Part shown: in pieces, positions 36,498 through 45,792 of the stretch
Position numbering within the stretch: the stretch's first letter is position 1
How the letters are laid out: each line of letters starts with the position of its first letter
NCBI GenBank assembly: GCA_964545205.1
Contig: CAZJFH010000011.1
Span: forward strand, 1 to 64,000
Length of the DNA: 64,000 nt
Direction of reading: 5' to 3'
Origin: CAZJFH01 sp964545205
GTDB lineage: Bacteria; Pseudomonadota; Alphaproteobacteria; Rhodospirillales; Magnetospirillaceae
Notes under the pieces: generated by a model
Told to the model about the DNA's origin: nothing
Seen by the model: only the letters and a program-made list of their open reading frames with translations
Database searches by the model: none
Program-made: the position numbers and the translations under genes

Positions 36498-37301
36498 TTA
36501 TAGAGGGAATTTGGACGACCGCAACATGTCGGCCGGGGTGTCGGGCCGCTCCATGCCCTTGTTTTCGCCGTGGTTTTCGCTCTCGTCGAGCAGGCGCCAG
36601 CCGCCGGGGCCGAAGGCTTCCAGCGGCGAGAACCGCTTCTTGTAGGCCATCTTGCGGCTTTCGGCGATCCAGTAGCCGAGATAGACGTAGGGCAGGCCCA
36701 TTTCGTTGGCGCGCTCGATCAGCCACAGGATGATGTAGGTGCCCAGCGAGCGGTCGGAGATCTCGGGGTCGAAGAAGCTGTAGACCGCCGACAGCCCGTC
36801 GTTCATGCGGTCGGTCAGGCAGGCGGCGCGCAGGGTGCCGTCGGCCGAGCGGAACTCGACCATGACGGTGTCGATCGGGCTGTCCTCGACCATCGAGCGG
36901 TAGTCGTAGAAGCCCATCAGCGCCATGTCGCCGCCGGAATGGCGCGAGTCCTGATAGCGCGAGAACAGCCGGTACTGCTCGGCGGTGGCGCGCGCCGGCA
37001 CCTCGCGCGACAGCAGGTCGCCGTTGGCCCGCATCAGCTTGCGCATCGTGCGGCTGGGCTTGAACTGGTCGGCGACGATGCGCACCGGCACGCAGGCGTT
37101 GCAGCCCGGGCAGGCGGGGGTGTAGGCGATGGAGTGGCTGCGCCGGAATCCGGCCCGCGACAACGCCTCGTGCAGCGCCTCGGCGTCGGGGCCGGACAGC
37201 TCGGTCACGATCTTGCGCTCGAGCCGGCCCGGCAGGTAGGGGCAGGGCAGCGGCGCCGTCGTGAAGAAGAAATGCGGCCTCTTCAGCGGGATGTGATCCA
37301 T
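36498..37301 (-). CDS. bpt: Aspartate/glutamate leucyltransferase (N-degron pathway)
   Basis: 267-aa aminoacyl-tRNA-protein transferase that adds Leu to N-terminal Asp or Glu, marking proteins for ClpS/ClpAP. The Cys-rich N-terminal signature YTPACPGCNACVPVRIVAD is present, with RTMRKLMRANGD and YVYLGYWIAESRKMAYKKRF in the acetyltransferase-like core. Older annotation calls the family arginyltransferase (ate); the bacterial enzymes are Bpt. Monocistronic or followed by nothing on its strand for 106 bp before dctP. Confidence 0.92.
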   Translation of the reverse strand: MDHIPLKRPHFFFTTAPLPCPYLPGRLERKIVTELSGPDAEALHEALSRAGFRRSHSIAYTPACPGCNACVPVRIVADQFKPSRTMRKLMRANGDLLSREVPARATAEQYRLFSRYQDSRHSGGDMALMGFYDYRSMVEDSPIDTVMVEFRSADGTLRAACLTDRMNDGLSAVYSFFDPEISDRSLGTYIILWLIERANEMGLPYVYLGYWIAESRKMAYKKRFSPLEAFGPGGWRLLDESENHGENKGMERPDTPADMLRSSKFPL

Positions 37302-37400
37302 GGCGAGTGGCTACGCTCCGTGTCCAGCCGATTCCGGGGGCCTGCGGCCCCGACACCCCGAACATATGGTGCCCTGACCGGCGTGTGAACAGCAACCCCT

Positions 37401-37889
37401 CTAAGAAGGCGTGATCCCCTGTCTGCGTAATACGACCGTGCCGGCCAGGTAATCATGTAGGGTACGCCTGCGGGGATTGAATAGCGCCAGCAGGAGGATC
37501 AGCGCGCCGGTCAGCGCGATCGAGCCGTAGAACACGACGACGTTGATCGCCGCCTGGATCAGGTCGGGGCGGCCGCCATCGACCGTGCGGCGGACCTCGA
37601 CGCCCATCACCCGCATGCCGATGGTCGCCGAGGCGCGGCCGCCGATCAGCAGGATGTGATAGGCGAAGGGCAGCAGCGCCAGCGCCAGCGCCTGCAGCGG
37701 CGCCAGCAGGCCGAGGGTCAGGATCGCCAGGGCGCCGGTGACCAGCCAGACCACGACCGCCAGCGCGGCCAGGATCAGCACGTCGATCCCGTAGCCGAGC
37801 AGGCGGCGGGTCAGGATGCCTTCGTAGAGATGCGGCGCCTCGAAGGGGTCGGGCGCCGCGCGCGGCTCGGTGCGGTAAGGGCTCGGCAT
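37401..37889 (-). CDS. RDD-family membrane protein
   Basis: 162-aa protein with three or four hydrophobic segments. The RDD signature appears as LTRRLLGYGIDVLILAALAV (Arg and Asp of the first helix) and GMRVMGVEVRR between helices; C-terminal NPRRRTLHDYLAGTVVLRRQ is also typical. Role unknown in general; some RDD proteins are Na+/H+ antiporters. Lies 32 bp after motB... in reverse order it precedes nothing obvious, and 99 bp separate it from bpt. Confidence 0.88.
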   Translation of the reverse strand: MPSPYRTEPRAAPDPFEAPHLYEGILTRRLLGYGIDVLILAALAVVVWLVTGALAILTLGLLAPLQALALALLPFAYHILLIGGRASATIGMRVMGVEVRRTVDGGRPDLIQAAINVVVFYGSIALTGALILLLALFNPRRRTLHDYLAGTVVLRRQGITPS

Positions 37890-37921
37890 CGCTCCTCCGT
37901 TCCCGGCGGAGCGGCCGCCGG

Positions 37922-38881
37922 TCAGGGCTGTTTCGGCTGCGCCGGCGGCATCGCGGGCGCGGGGGCCGCCGGCTGCGGCCCCTCCTGCTTAATCGATTGC
38001 GTGGCGTCCGGATTCAAGGTGTTCTCGCGCAGCAGGATGATGCTGATGCGCCGGTTGCGCGGGTCGGCGGGCGCGTCCTTGACCAGCAGGTCGGTGTCGG
38101 CCTTGCCGACGACGCGGTCGATGCGCTCCTCGGGCACGCCGGCCATCATCAGCACCCGGCGGCTGGCCAGGGCGCGGTCGGCCGACAGTTCCCAGTTGGT
38201 GTAGTTGCTCTGGCCCGCGAACTTGGTCGCGTCGGTGTGGCCCGAGATCGACACCTTCTGCGGCAACTGCGTCACCACCCGCGACACCAGGTCGAGCAGG
38301 GCGCGGGTGTGGCCGAACATGTTGGCGCTGCCGCGCGGGAACATCGCCAGGCCTTCCTGGTCGACGAGCTGGATGCGCAGGCCCTCGGGCGTGTTGTCGA
38401 CCAGCAGGCTGTCCTTGAGTTTCGCCAACTCGGGGATCGAGTTCATCGCCTGCTTCAGGGCTTCCTGCGCCTTCTCGAACTGCTGCTCCTCGCGCTCGGC
38501 CATCGCCTGCTCGAACTGCTCCTCGCTCATCGCCTCTTCCGGCTCGGTGAGATCCTCGCCGTCGCGGGTGATGGTGGCCGGGGGAAGCTGCGAACTGATC
38601 GACGGCGGCGCGGTGCGCGACTGCGACGCGCCCTCGTCGATGACCTGGCCGCCCAGCGCGCCGTCGGCGCCGCTGGCGCTCTTCGAGACCATGGTCGGGG
38701 CGAAGTAGTCGGCGATGCCTTCGAGCTGCTCCTCGGTGACCGAATTGAGCAGCCACAGCAGCAGGAAGAACGCCATCATCGCGGTCACGAAATCGGCGTA
38801 GGCCACCTTCCAGGCGCCACCGTGATGAGCGTGAGCGGCCTTCTTGATCCTCTTGATGATGATGGGCTGGTTTTCAGCCAT
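37922..38881 (-). CDS. motB: Flagellar motor stator protein MotB
   Basis: 319-aa peptidoglycan-anchored stator subunit. The single membrane helix carries the proton-accepting Asp30 in AYADFVTAMMAFFLLLWLL. A Glu/Gln-rich linker (about 115-160) leads to the OmpA-like domain with SISGHTDATKFAGQSNYTNW and NRRISIILL. C-terminal tail is Pro/Ala-rich. Downstream of motA with 12 bp between; together they power flagellar rotation by proton flow. No other flagellar genes in the window. Confidence 0.96.
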   Translation of the reverse strand: MAENQPIIIKRIKKAAHAHHGGAWKVAYADFVTAMMAFFLLLWLLNSVTEEQLEGIADYFAPTMVSKSASGADGALGGQVIDEGASQSRTAPPSISSQLPPATITRDGEDLTEPEEAMSEEQFEQAMAEREEQQFEKAQEALKQAMNSIPELAKLKDSLLVDNTPEGLRIQLVDQEGLAMFPRGSANMFGHTRALLDLVSRVVTQLPQKVSISGHTDATKFAGQSNYTNWELSADRALASRRVLMMAGVPEERIDRVVGKADTDLLVKDAPADPRNRRISIILLRENTLNPDATQSIKQEGPQPAAPAPAMPPAQPKQP

Positions 38882-38893
38882 ATCGGTTCACGA

Positions 38894-39754
38894 TCAATCC
38901 GGCGGCAGGTTGGTGACCGTTTCCTCGACTTCCTGGAAGCTTGGGCGGATGTCGGAGGGCAGGATCTTGCGGGCGAATTCGATCGAGATCTGGGGCGCGT
39001 AGCCCTGCATGTGGGCCAGCAGGGCGGCCTTGATCGCCTGGAGATACTTCGTCTCGGCGTTGAACACGGCTTCGAGGTTGCGGCCCATCGGCGCGACGAA
39101 GCCGTACGACAGCAGCACGCCCAGGAAGGTGCCGACCAGCGCCGCGCCGATCAGCTTGCCCAGGATTTCCGGCGGCTCGGTGATCGAGCCCATGGTGATG
39201 ATCACGCCGAGCACGGCGGCGACGATGCCCAGCGCCGGCATGCCGTCGGCCATCGTGATGATGCCGCTGGAGATCGAGTGCAACTCGGTGTGGTGCTGTT
39301 CGATCTCCTCGTCGATCACCGCCTCGAGCTCGTGGGCGTTGTTGGTGCCCAGCGTCAGCAGGCGCAGGTAGTCGCACAGGAAGTCGCGGGTGTGGTGGTC
39401 CTTCGAGAAGTTCGGGAACTTCCCGAACAGCGGGCTTTCGTCCGGGCGCTCGACATGGCTTTCCAGCGCCAGGTCGCCCTTGGTCTTGGCCAGCTTGAAC
39501 ACCGAGTAGAGCAGGCTGAGCAGCTCGAGATAGGACTTCTTGGTGTGCCGCGAGCCCCTGATGAGCAGCGGCATCGATTTGGCGGTGGCGACCAGCACGC
39601 TCTTCGGGGTGCCGATCAGGAACGCGCCGACGGCGGCGCCGCCGATGATCAGGACTTCCGATGGCTGCCACAGCACGGTGACGTCACCGCCGTGCCACAT
39701 ATAGCCGCCGAGCACGCAGGCGATGACGACGATCGTGCCAACTATGACGAACAT
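38894..39754 (-). CDS. motA: Flagellar motor stator protein MotA
   Basis: 286-aa, four-helix stator subunit. Conserved PSEVLIIGGAAVGAFLIG at helix 2, ADGMPALGIVAAVLGVIITM at helix 3 (with the functional Pro) and LGVLLSYGFVAPMGRNLEAV at helix 4. The charged cytoplasmic loop holds FCDYLR-type LCDYLRLLTLGTNNAHELEA. Forms the MotA5B2 unit with the adjacent motB product. Confidence 0.97.
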   Translation of the reverse strand: MFVIVGTIVVIACVLGGYMWHGGDVTVLWQPSEVLIIGGAAVGAFLIGTPKSVLVATAKSMPLLIRGSRHTKKSYLELLSLLYSVFKLAKTKGDLALESHVERPDESPLFGKFPNFSKDHHTRDFLCDYLRLLTLGTNNAHELEAVIDEEIEQHHTELHSISSGIITMADGMPALGIVAAVLGVIITMGSITEPPEILGKLIGAALVGTFLGVLLSYGFVAPMGRNLEAVFNAETKYLQAIKAALLAHMQGYAPQISIEFARKILPSDIRPSFQEVEETVTNLPPD

Positions 39755-39817
39755 TCGGCCCTATCCCGACGGTCCAGCGCGACGCAATTTCTCAGAACCG
39801 GTACTGGCGACTGAGCT

Positions 39818-39826
39818 TGCTATAAT
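39818..39826 (+). promoter_or_regulatory. Extended -10 promoter candidate
   Basis: TGCTATAAT is a perfect extended -10 element (TGN-TATAAT) in a locally AT-rich stretch, 137 bp before the flavin reductase start. No matching -35 is visible, which extended -10 promoters can do without. Direction fits the flavin reductase gene; the 5' leader would be about 130 nt. Confidence 0.45.
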
Positions 39827-39962
39827 CCCTTTGGGCTGTCGCTAGTCAACACCCGTATGAGTGAAAAAAGGCTTATCGGCCTTGCCGAAAGGCTTGGCGG
39901 GCTTTGCCCTGGCGCGGCGTTTCCTGTAATAAAGTCCGGCAGGTCCGACCGAGAGGCAATTC

Positions 39963-40454
39963 ATGAAAGTCGATTCGCGCAGCTTCCGCAAGGCGCTGGG
40001 CTGTTTCCCCACCGGGGTCGCCGTCGTGGCGACGCGCCGGCCCGACGGCGAGCCGGTCGGCGTCACCGTGAGTTCGTTCACCTCGGTGTCGCTCGAGCCG
40101 CCGCTGGTGCTTTATTGCCTCGACAAGAACAACAGCAATCTCAAGGCCTTCGTCGAGCACGGCCGGTTCAGCGTCAACGTTCTGCACGAGGAGCAGCGCG
40201 AGGTGTCGATTCGGTTCGCCAGCCGGTCGGAACAGTGCCGCTTCGCCGACCTGGAATGGACCACCTGGGAAGCCGACGTGCCGATCATCTCCGGCTGCCT
40301 CGCCCAGCTCGAATGCACCACCGTCAACACGCACGAGGAAGGCGACCACGTCGTGGTCATCGGCCGCGTCGACCGCCTCGAATACAGCCAGGCCGGCCAG
40401 CCGCTGGTCTACTGGCGCGGCGCCTACGCGTCGCTCGGCTGCCAGGTGCCGTGA
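39963..40454 (+). CDS. Flavin reductase-like FMN-binding protein
   Basis: 163-aa protein of the flavin reductase family (small component of two-component monooxygenases and related enzymes). Typical features: ALGCFPTGVAVVATRRPDGE, GVTVSSFTSVSLEPPLVLYC (flavin-binding), FSVNVLHEEQ and the C-terminal DHVVVIGRVDRLEY. It would pass NAD(P)H electrons to free FMN or FAD. No partner monooxygenase gene is adjacent, so the physiological role is open. AGAGGCA precedes the ATG. Convergent with the threonine ammonia-lyase. Confidence 0.9.
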   Translation: MKVDSRSFRKALGCFPTGVAVVATRRPDGEPVGVTVSSFTSVSLEPPLVLYCLDKNNSNLKAFVEHGRFSVNVLHEEQREVSIRFASRSEQCRFADLEWTTWEADVPIISGCLAQLECTTVNTHEEGDHVVVIGRVDRLEYSQAGQPLVYWRGAYASLGCQVP

Positions 40455-40566
40455 CCTAGGTCCGGTCCGCTCGCTCGCGCACGCGCGCCCACAGATCAAG
40501 TCTACCGGCTGTCGTCATGCCCGGCCATGACGCGACGAGTGCGCACAGGCGAACCCAGAAATCCCG

Positions 40567-41790
40567 CTAATCCCCTTCGGCCGACGTGCCGAGGGGGCGC
40601 GTCGGGAAGCCCGAGGCGCGCAGGCGCTCGATCAGGTCGTCGACGTGCTGCTTGCCGGTGGTCTCGACCAGCAGGTCGATCTCGGCGAACTTCACCGGCA
40701 CGTCCGAGAACAGGCGCTGGTGGTGGACCTCGATGATGTTGCCGCCGCACTCGCCGACCAGCGCCGCCACCTGGGCCAGCACGCCGGGCGCGTCGGACAG
40801 CTCGATGCGCAGCCGCGCCATGCGGCCGGCCCGCATCAGCCCGCGCATCAGGATCGACGAGACGATGCGGGGATCGACGTTGCCGCCCGAGATCACCAGC
40901 CCGACCTTGCGCCCGGCGAAGTGGCGGCGGTGGCTCAGGATGGCCGCCAGCGGCGCCGCGCCGGCGCCCTCGGCGACCACCTTCTGCACCTCGAGCAGCA
41001 TCTGCACCGATTTCTCCAGCGCCGATTCGCCGACCAGCAGGATGTCCGAGACCAGCTCGCGCACGATCGGCAGGGTCAGCGTGCCGGGGGTCTTGACCGC
41101 GATGCCCTCGGCCAGGGTGCTGCCCGCCGCGCGCGGCGTCTGGCCGCGCAGCACCTGGTGCATCGACGGATACAGCTCGGCCTCGACGCCGACGACCTCG
41201 ATGTCGGGCCGCAGCGCCTTGGCCGCGACCGCCATGCCGGCGATCAGCCCGCCGCCGCCGACCGGCACCACGAGGACGTCGAGATCGGGGGCGTCGGCCA
41301 GCATCTCCAGCGCCACCGTGCCCTGGCCGGCCATGATGTGCGGGTCGTCGTAGGGATGGACGAAGACCAGCCGCTGGCTGTCGGCGAGCTGGTGGGCGTA
41401 GCGTTCGGACTCGCCCAGCGTCTCGCCCTCGAGCACGACGCGGGCGCCGAGGGCGCGGGTGCGCTCGACCTTGGTGAAGGGCGTCGCGCGCGGCATCACG
41501 ATGGTCGCCGGCACCCCGAGGCGGCGGGCGTGGAAGGCGACGCCCTGGGCGTGGTTGCCGGCCGACATCGCCACCACGCCGCCGCGGCGCTGGGCGTCGT
41601 CGAGCGCCAGCAGCCGCACCAGGGCGCCGCGGGTCTTGAACGAGCCCGAGCGCTGCAGGTTCTCCAGCTTCAGCAGCAGCCGGCAACCGAGCCGGTCCGA
41701 CAGATCGGGCGCCGGCAGCAGCGGCGTGCGCAGCACCGCGCCTTCGATCTGGGCGGCGGCGGCCTGGACGTCGGCGAGGGCGAGTGTCAT
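40567..41790 (-). CDS. ilvA: Threonine ammonia-lyase (PLP, with C-terminal ACT domain)
   Basis: 407-aa PLP enzyme deaminating L-threonine (and serine) to 2-oxobutanoate. PLP Lys52 in RSGSFKTRGAL, substrate loop MSAGNHAQGVAFHARRLG, and the phosphate-binding VPVGGGGLIAGMAV are clear. An ACT-like regulatory domain (about 328-400, RIELSDAPGVLAQVAALVGE) ends the protein, the short one-ACT layout. Could be biosynthetic IlvA-like or catabolic; the ACT domain implies allosteric control. ATG overlaps the stop of the acylase gene (ATGA). Confidence 0.92.
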   Translation of the reverse strand: MTLALADVQAAAAQIEGAVLRTPLLPAPDLSDRLGCRLLLKLENLQRSGSFKTRGALVRLLALDDAQRRGGVVAMSAGNHAQGVAFHARRLGVPATIVMPRATPFTKVERTRALGARVVLEGETLGESERYAHQLADSQRLVFVHPYDDPHIMAGQGTVALEMLADAPDLDVLVVPVGGGGLIAGMAVAAKALRPDIEVVGVEAELYPSMHQVLRGQTPRAAGSTLAEGIAVKTPGTLTLPIVRELVSDILLVGESALEKSVQMLLEVQKVVAEGAGAAPLAAILSHRRHFAGRKVGLVISGGNVDPRIVSSILMRGLMRAGRMARLRIELSDAPGVLAQVAALVGECGGNIIEVHHQRLFSDVPVKFAEIDLLVETTGKQHVDDLIERLRASGFPTRPLGTSAEGD

Positions 41791-44111
41791 GGCGGCGGCT
41801 CCAGTATCAGCGTGCGGTCGCCGGCGGCGGCGAGCGGCAGCAGCAGCCCGTCGCGCCACGGCTCCAGCATGTCGTCGTAATGCGGCGACAGCAAGTTTCC
41901 CGACTGGCCGGTGGCGATCGCGAAGCGGCTGTCGGCGAGGTCGGACAGGTCGTAGACGGCGCGCAAGCCGGCGCCGTGGGTGTGCGCGAACGGGGTCTTG
42001 CCGCGACCGGTGAAGGTGCCCCGGTTGACCGTGAAGTCGCCGCCTTCGGTGGCGATCGCCAGCCGCGACAGCCCGGCGAGGACGGGCAGGTGCTCGAAAA
42101 GCGCGTGCTCGAAGGTGGCGCGGTGGACGTCGCCCCAGCGCCAGGCGGCGATATCGGCGCCATGACGGGACGCCAGCTCGGCGACCGCCGCCTCGAAGGC
42201 GTCGGCGGCGATCTCGGCGCAGGATTCGGCGGCCGGCGTGCGGGCGTCGTCGCACCAGTGCGGCGCCGCGCTCAGCGCCAGCTCCAGGAACAGCGGCCGC
42301 GGCAGGGTGAACGAGCGGGCGAGCTCGCCGAGATCGTCGGCGATCAGCGCCTGCTGCAAGGCCAGCAGCCACGCCTGGACGATCAGCGGCTCGGGACGGT
42401 CGCGCGCCATCTCGCCGTCCCAGGCGGCGAGCAGTCGTTGCGCCGCCTTGGCGCCGTCGCCGTCGACGACGAGATCGGCCGCCAGCGCCTTGAAGCGAAG
42501 GCCGACCGGCGACCGGGCGTCGTACATCAGGGCGATCGCGCCGGCGATGTCGTGGCGCCCGGCGGCGTCGAGCGCCGCCGCGATGCGCTCGGCGCGGTAG
42601 GGCTCGGGCCAGTGCGCGGCGAGCAGGTGCGGGTAGCCGTCCGGCACCGGCTTGTTGTTGGCGTTGACGATGCGCCCGCCTTCGGCGGCGGCCATGTGCG
42701 GCAGCTCGTCGAAGGGCACCCAGCCGGTCCAGTCCCATTCGCCGGTCCAGCCCGGGCGGGGCAGCAGGCCGTCGCCCCGTCTGCGGATCGGCACCAGGCC
42801 GGGCACCGAGAAGCCGACGCCGCCGGCGACGTCGGCATAGGCGACGTTCTGCTGCGGCGAGTGGAAGAAGCGCAGCGCCTCGCGGAACGCGGCGACGTCG
42901 GCGGCCCTGTTCATGCGGTAGAAGGCGAGCGCCGTCATGTCCCGCGGCTGCAGCGTCGCCGAGGACAGGGCGAGCAGGCTGCCGTCGGCCGGCGGCGCCC
43001 CGAGCACGTCGGAGACGACGGGGCCGTGGCGGGTGGCGCGCACGGTGATCGTCACCGCTTCGGCGCCGTCCACCGGGATCACCTCCTCGCGGGTCAGGAA
43101 CGGCAGCGGCCCCTCCGGCGCGAGATAGGTGCCGTCCTGCGGCCCCGGTTTCTCGACGAACAGGTCCATGGTGTCGCTGTGGGTCGTGGTGATGCCCCAG
43201 GCGACGCGGCCGTTGTGGCCGAGCAGGTGGAAGGGCAGGCCGGGCACGGTGGCGCCCGAGACCGTCAGCCCCGGCGCCTCGATCGTCGCCAGGTACCACA
43301 GGATGGGCGCCTGGAACCCGAGATGCGGGTCGTTGGCGAGCAGCGGCTTGCCGGAGGCGGTGCGGCTGCCGTCGACGATCCAGATGTTGGAGGCGAGGTG
43401 ATCGCGGGCGACCTCGGGCACGGCGGCGAGCATGGTCGCGGCGGTGGCGTCGTCGACCAGGCCGAGCGTCGTCGGCGCCTCCGGCGGGTAGGGCGCCCAG
43501 AGCTGCGCCGCCTTGTCGGCCGGAATGCGGTCGAGGACGCGCACCCGCAGCAGCTCCTCGCGCCAGTTGCCGGTGAGCTGCAGCCCCATCAGCCGCTGCC
43601 AGACCAGCGAGTCGGCGGGCCGCCACGGCCCGGGCTCGAAGCCGAGGATCTGGAATTCGGGCGGCAGGGCGCCCTCGCGATGCCGCAGCCAGGCGTTGAT
43701 GCCGGCGGCATAGGCCTCGAAAACCGCCGTCACCTCGGCCGGCATCCGGGCGAGGCTGGCCTCGGTGAGTTCATAGAGCCCGAGGGTGCGGATGAACTTG
43801 TCGGTCTCCAGCGCCGAGGCGCCGAGCACTTCGGCCAGGCGGCCGGCGCCGGCGCGGCGCTGCAGCTCCATCTGCCACAGCCGGTCCTGGGCATGGACCC
43901 AGCCGAGGGCGAAATAGGCGTCGTGCTCGCTGCTGGCGGTGATGCGCGGCACGCCGCGCGCGTCGCGCACCACCTCGACCGCCGCCCGCAGTCCCGGCAG
44001 CGTCAGGCGGCCGGCGGTCTGCGGCAACGAGCTTTGCAGCCACACCCAGAACAGCCCGAAGGCGATGGCGAGGAACGCCAGGCCGGCGAGGAGCAGGCGG
44101 CCGAGCTTCAA
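41787..44111 (-). CDS. Penicillin acylase family N-terminal-nucleophile hydrolase
   Basis: 774-aa exported precursor. One N-terminal membrane/signal helix (residues 5-25), alpha-chain with DARGVPRITASSEHDAYFAL and GWVHAQDRLWQMELQRR, then the self-cleavage point DHLA-SNIWIVDGSRTASGKP, making Ser241 the new beta-chain N-terminal nucleophile; HLLGHNGRVAWGITTTHSD is the next conserved block. The family cleaves amide bonds in beta-lactams, acyl-homoserine lactones or other N-acyl compounds, and the true substrate here is unknown. Translationally coupled to ilvA. Confidence 0.93.
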   Translation of the reverse strand: MKLGRLLLAGLAFLAIAFGLFWVWLQSSLPQTAGRLTLPGLRAAVEVVRDARGVPRITASSEHDAYFALGWVHAQDRLWQMELQRRAGAGRLAEVLGASALETDKFIRTLGLYELTEASLARMPAEVTAVFEAYAAGINAWLRHREGALPPEFQILGFEPGPWRPADSLVWQRLMGLQLTGNWREELLRVRVLDRIPADKAAQLWAPYPPEAPTTLGLVDDATAATMLAAVPEVARDHLASNIWIVDGSRTASGKPLLANDPHLGFQAPILWYLATIEAPGLTVSGATVPGLPFHLLGHNGRVAWGITTTHSDTMDLFVEKPGPQDGTYLAPEGPLPFLTREEVIPVDGAEAVTITVRATRHGPVVSDVLGAPPADGSLLALSSATLQPRDMTALAFYRMNRAADVAAFREALRFFHSPQQNVAYADVAGGVGFSVPGLVPIRRRGDGLLPRPGWTGEWDWTGWVPFDELPHMAAAEGGRIVNANNKPVPDGYPHLLAAHWPEPYRAERIAAALDAAGRHDIAGAIALMYDARSPVGLRFKALAADLVVDGDGAKAAQRLLAAWDGEMARDRPEPLIVQAWLLALQQALIADDLGELARSFTLPRPLFLELALSAAPHWCDDARTPAAESCAEIAADAFEAAVAELASRHGADIAAWRWGDVHRATFEHALFEHLPVLAGLSRLAIATEGGDFTVNRGTFTGRGKTPFAHTHGAGLRAVYDLSDLADSRFAIATGQSGNLLSPHYDDMLEPWRDGLLLPLAAAGDRTLILEPPP

Positions 44112-44113
44112 AA

Positions 44114-44246
44114 CCCTCTCCCGCTCGCGGGAGAGGGAGGGGCCCAGCCGCAGGCTGGGAGGGTGAGGGCGGCGCTCAGGCGCCAGTCGCGTCGACTCTC
44201 AGGCGCGGCCCCCACCCCGACCCTCCCCCGCGGGCGGGGGAGGGAG
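44114..44246. repeat. CTCTCCCGC-type palindromic intergenic repeat, second copy
   Basis: Same outer stems as the copy at 35.2 kb: CCCTCTCCCGC/GCGGGAGAGGG (44114-44137) and CCCTCCCCCGC/GCGGGGGAGGG (44221-44244). The middle differs, with a CAGCCGCAGGCTGG hairpin and an extra stretch in which TCAGGCGC is repeated. It fills the gap between the acylase start and the aldehyde dehydrogenase stop. Confidence 0.85.
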
Positions 44247-44268
44247 ATCAAGGCGGCCCTCCACATCA

Positions 44269-45762
44269 TCACGTCATGTTGATGATCACGGTCTTCTTGT
44301 GCGTGAAGTGCTCCAGCATCGATTCCAGCGACGCCTCCCTGCCGAGGCCGGAGTGCTTGACGCCGCCATATGACAACATCGCCTGGACGACGAGGTTCTG
44401 GTTGACCTGCACGAAGCCGGCCTGCAGCCGCCTGGTGGCGTCCATCGCGGTCTTGAGGTCGCGGGTCCAGATCGTCGCGGCGAGGCCGTATTCGCTGGCG
44501 TTGGCGCGGGCCAGGACGTCCTCGTAGTCGCGGAACTTGAAGACGCAGGCGACGGGGCCGAAGATCTCCTCGCGCGCCGGGCGGCAGTCCTCGGAAATGT
44601 CGGTGAACACCACCGGCCGCGCGAACAGGCCCTTGGACAGCTTGGGATCGTCCGGCATCTGCGACAGCTCGTGCACCGTGGCGCCGGCCTCGCGGCCCAT
44701 GGCGATGTAGGACTGCACCTTGTCGAACTGCTCGCGCGAGATGATGGTGCCGATGTCGGTGGCCTCGTCGAGCGGGTCGCCCATCTTCATCGCGTTGACC
44801 TTGTCGACCAGGCTCGAGACGAACGCGTCGTGGATGCTCTCGTGCACGTAGATGCGCGACGAGGCCGTGCAGCTCTGGCCCTGGCGGGTGAAGCGCATGC
44901 CGACGATGGCGCCGGCGACGGCGCGGTCGAGGTCGGCGTCGCCCATCACGATCATCGGACTCTTGCCGCCGAGCTCCAGCGTCACCGGGATCAGCTTCTC
45001 GGCGGCGGTCTTGTAGACGATCTTTCCGGTCTCGACCGAGCCGGTGAAGGTGACCTTGCCGACCTTGGGATGGGCGACCAGCGGCGCGCCGCAATCCGGG
45101 CCGTAGCCGGACAGGATGTTGACCGTGCCCTTGGGAAGCACCTGGCCGATGATCTGGATCACCCGCAGCACCGTCAGCGGCGCCTCCTCGGCCGACTTGA
45201 TCACCACGGCGTTGCCGGCGACCAGCGCCGGGGCGATCTTCATCGCCATCAGCAGCAGCGGCACGTTCCACGGGATGATCGCCCCGACGACGCCGATCGG
45301 CTCGCGCAGGGTCACGGTCAGCATGTCGGGATTGAAGGGGATGGTCTCGCCCTTCAGCTCCGAGCCGAGGCCGCCGTAGAAGGTGAACATGTCGGCCAGC
45401 ACCCCCGCCTCGACCCGGCTCTCGGTGCGCAGCGCCTTGCCGGTCTCGAGCGCGATCAGCCTGCCGAGCTCGTCGACATGGGCGGCGAGCACGCGCCCGG
45501 CCTCCTGCACCAGCTTGCCGCGCTGGCGCGCGGTCTGCCTGGCCCATTCGAGCTGCGCCGCCGCGGCCGCGGCGACGGCGGCGTCGACGTCGGCGGCATC
45601 GCCGAGCGCGGCGGCGCCGATCACCTCGGCGGTGGCCGGATTGACGACGTCGAAGGTCTTGCCCGAACTGGCGCGGACGAAGCCGCCGTCGATGTAGTGG
45701 AAGCCCGACAGCTCCCTGGCGAGCGCGAACGGATCGGTGTTCGGCGTCAACGTGTTGGACAT
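44269..45762 (-). CDS. NAD(P)-dependent aldehyde dehydrogenase
   Basis: 497-aa aldehyde dehydrogenase superfamily enzyme converting an aldehyde to its acid. PWNVPLLLMAMKIAPALVAG, cofactor loop GKVTFTGSVETGK, general base Glu in LELGGKSP and nucleophile Cys in RQGQSCTASSR are intact. Start ATG at 45762 follows GGAGGGATC; an earlier ATG at 45792 is less likely. Substrate unknown; the malonyl-CoA synthetase gene immediately upstream hints at a C3 acid semialdehyde, as inference only. Confidence 0.92.
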   Translation of the reverse strand: MSNTLTPNTDPFALARELSGFHYIDGGFVRASSGKTFDVVNPATAEVIGAAALGDAADVDAAVAAAAAAQLEWARQTARQRGKLVQEAGRVLAAHVDELGRLIALETGKALRTESRVEAGVLADMFTFYGGLGSELKGETIPFNPDMLTVTLREPIGVVGAIIPWNVPLLLMAMKIAPALVAGNAVVIKSAEEAPLTVLRVIQIIGQVLPKGTVNILSGYGPDCGAPLVAHPKVGKVTFTGSVETGKIVYKTAAEKLIPVTLELGGKSPMIVMGDADLDRAVAGAIVGMRFTRQGQSCTASSRIYVHESIHDAFVSSLVDKVNAMKMGDPLDEATDIGTIISREQFDKVQSYIAMGREAGATVHELSQMPDDPKLSKGLFARPVVFTDISEDCRPAREEIFGPVACVFKFRDYEDVLARANASEYGLAATIWTRDLKTAMDATRRLQAGFVQVNQNLVVQAMLSYGGVKHSGLGREASLESMLEHFTHKKTVIINMT

Positions 45763-45792
45763 GATCCCTCCCGGATTGGGTTCACTTCGCAT

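Noticed and set aside
39827..39962. FMN riboswitch before the flavin reductase gene
   Set aside because: The leader has no match to the conserved FMN-aptamer core that I can see.
39857..39962. Short frame MSEKRLIGLAERLGG upstream of the flavin reductase
   Set aside because: It has no ribosome site and runs out of frame through the reductase gene as a shadow frame.
41787..44111. Beta-lactam resistance determinant
   Set aside because: It is an Ntn-hydrolase of the penicillin acylase family, not a beta-lactamase; family substrates are diverse.
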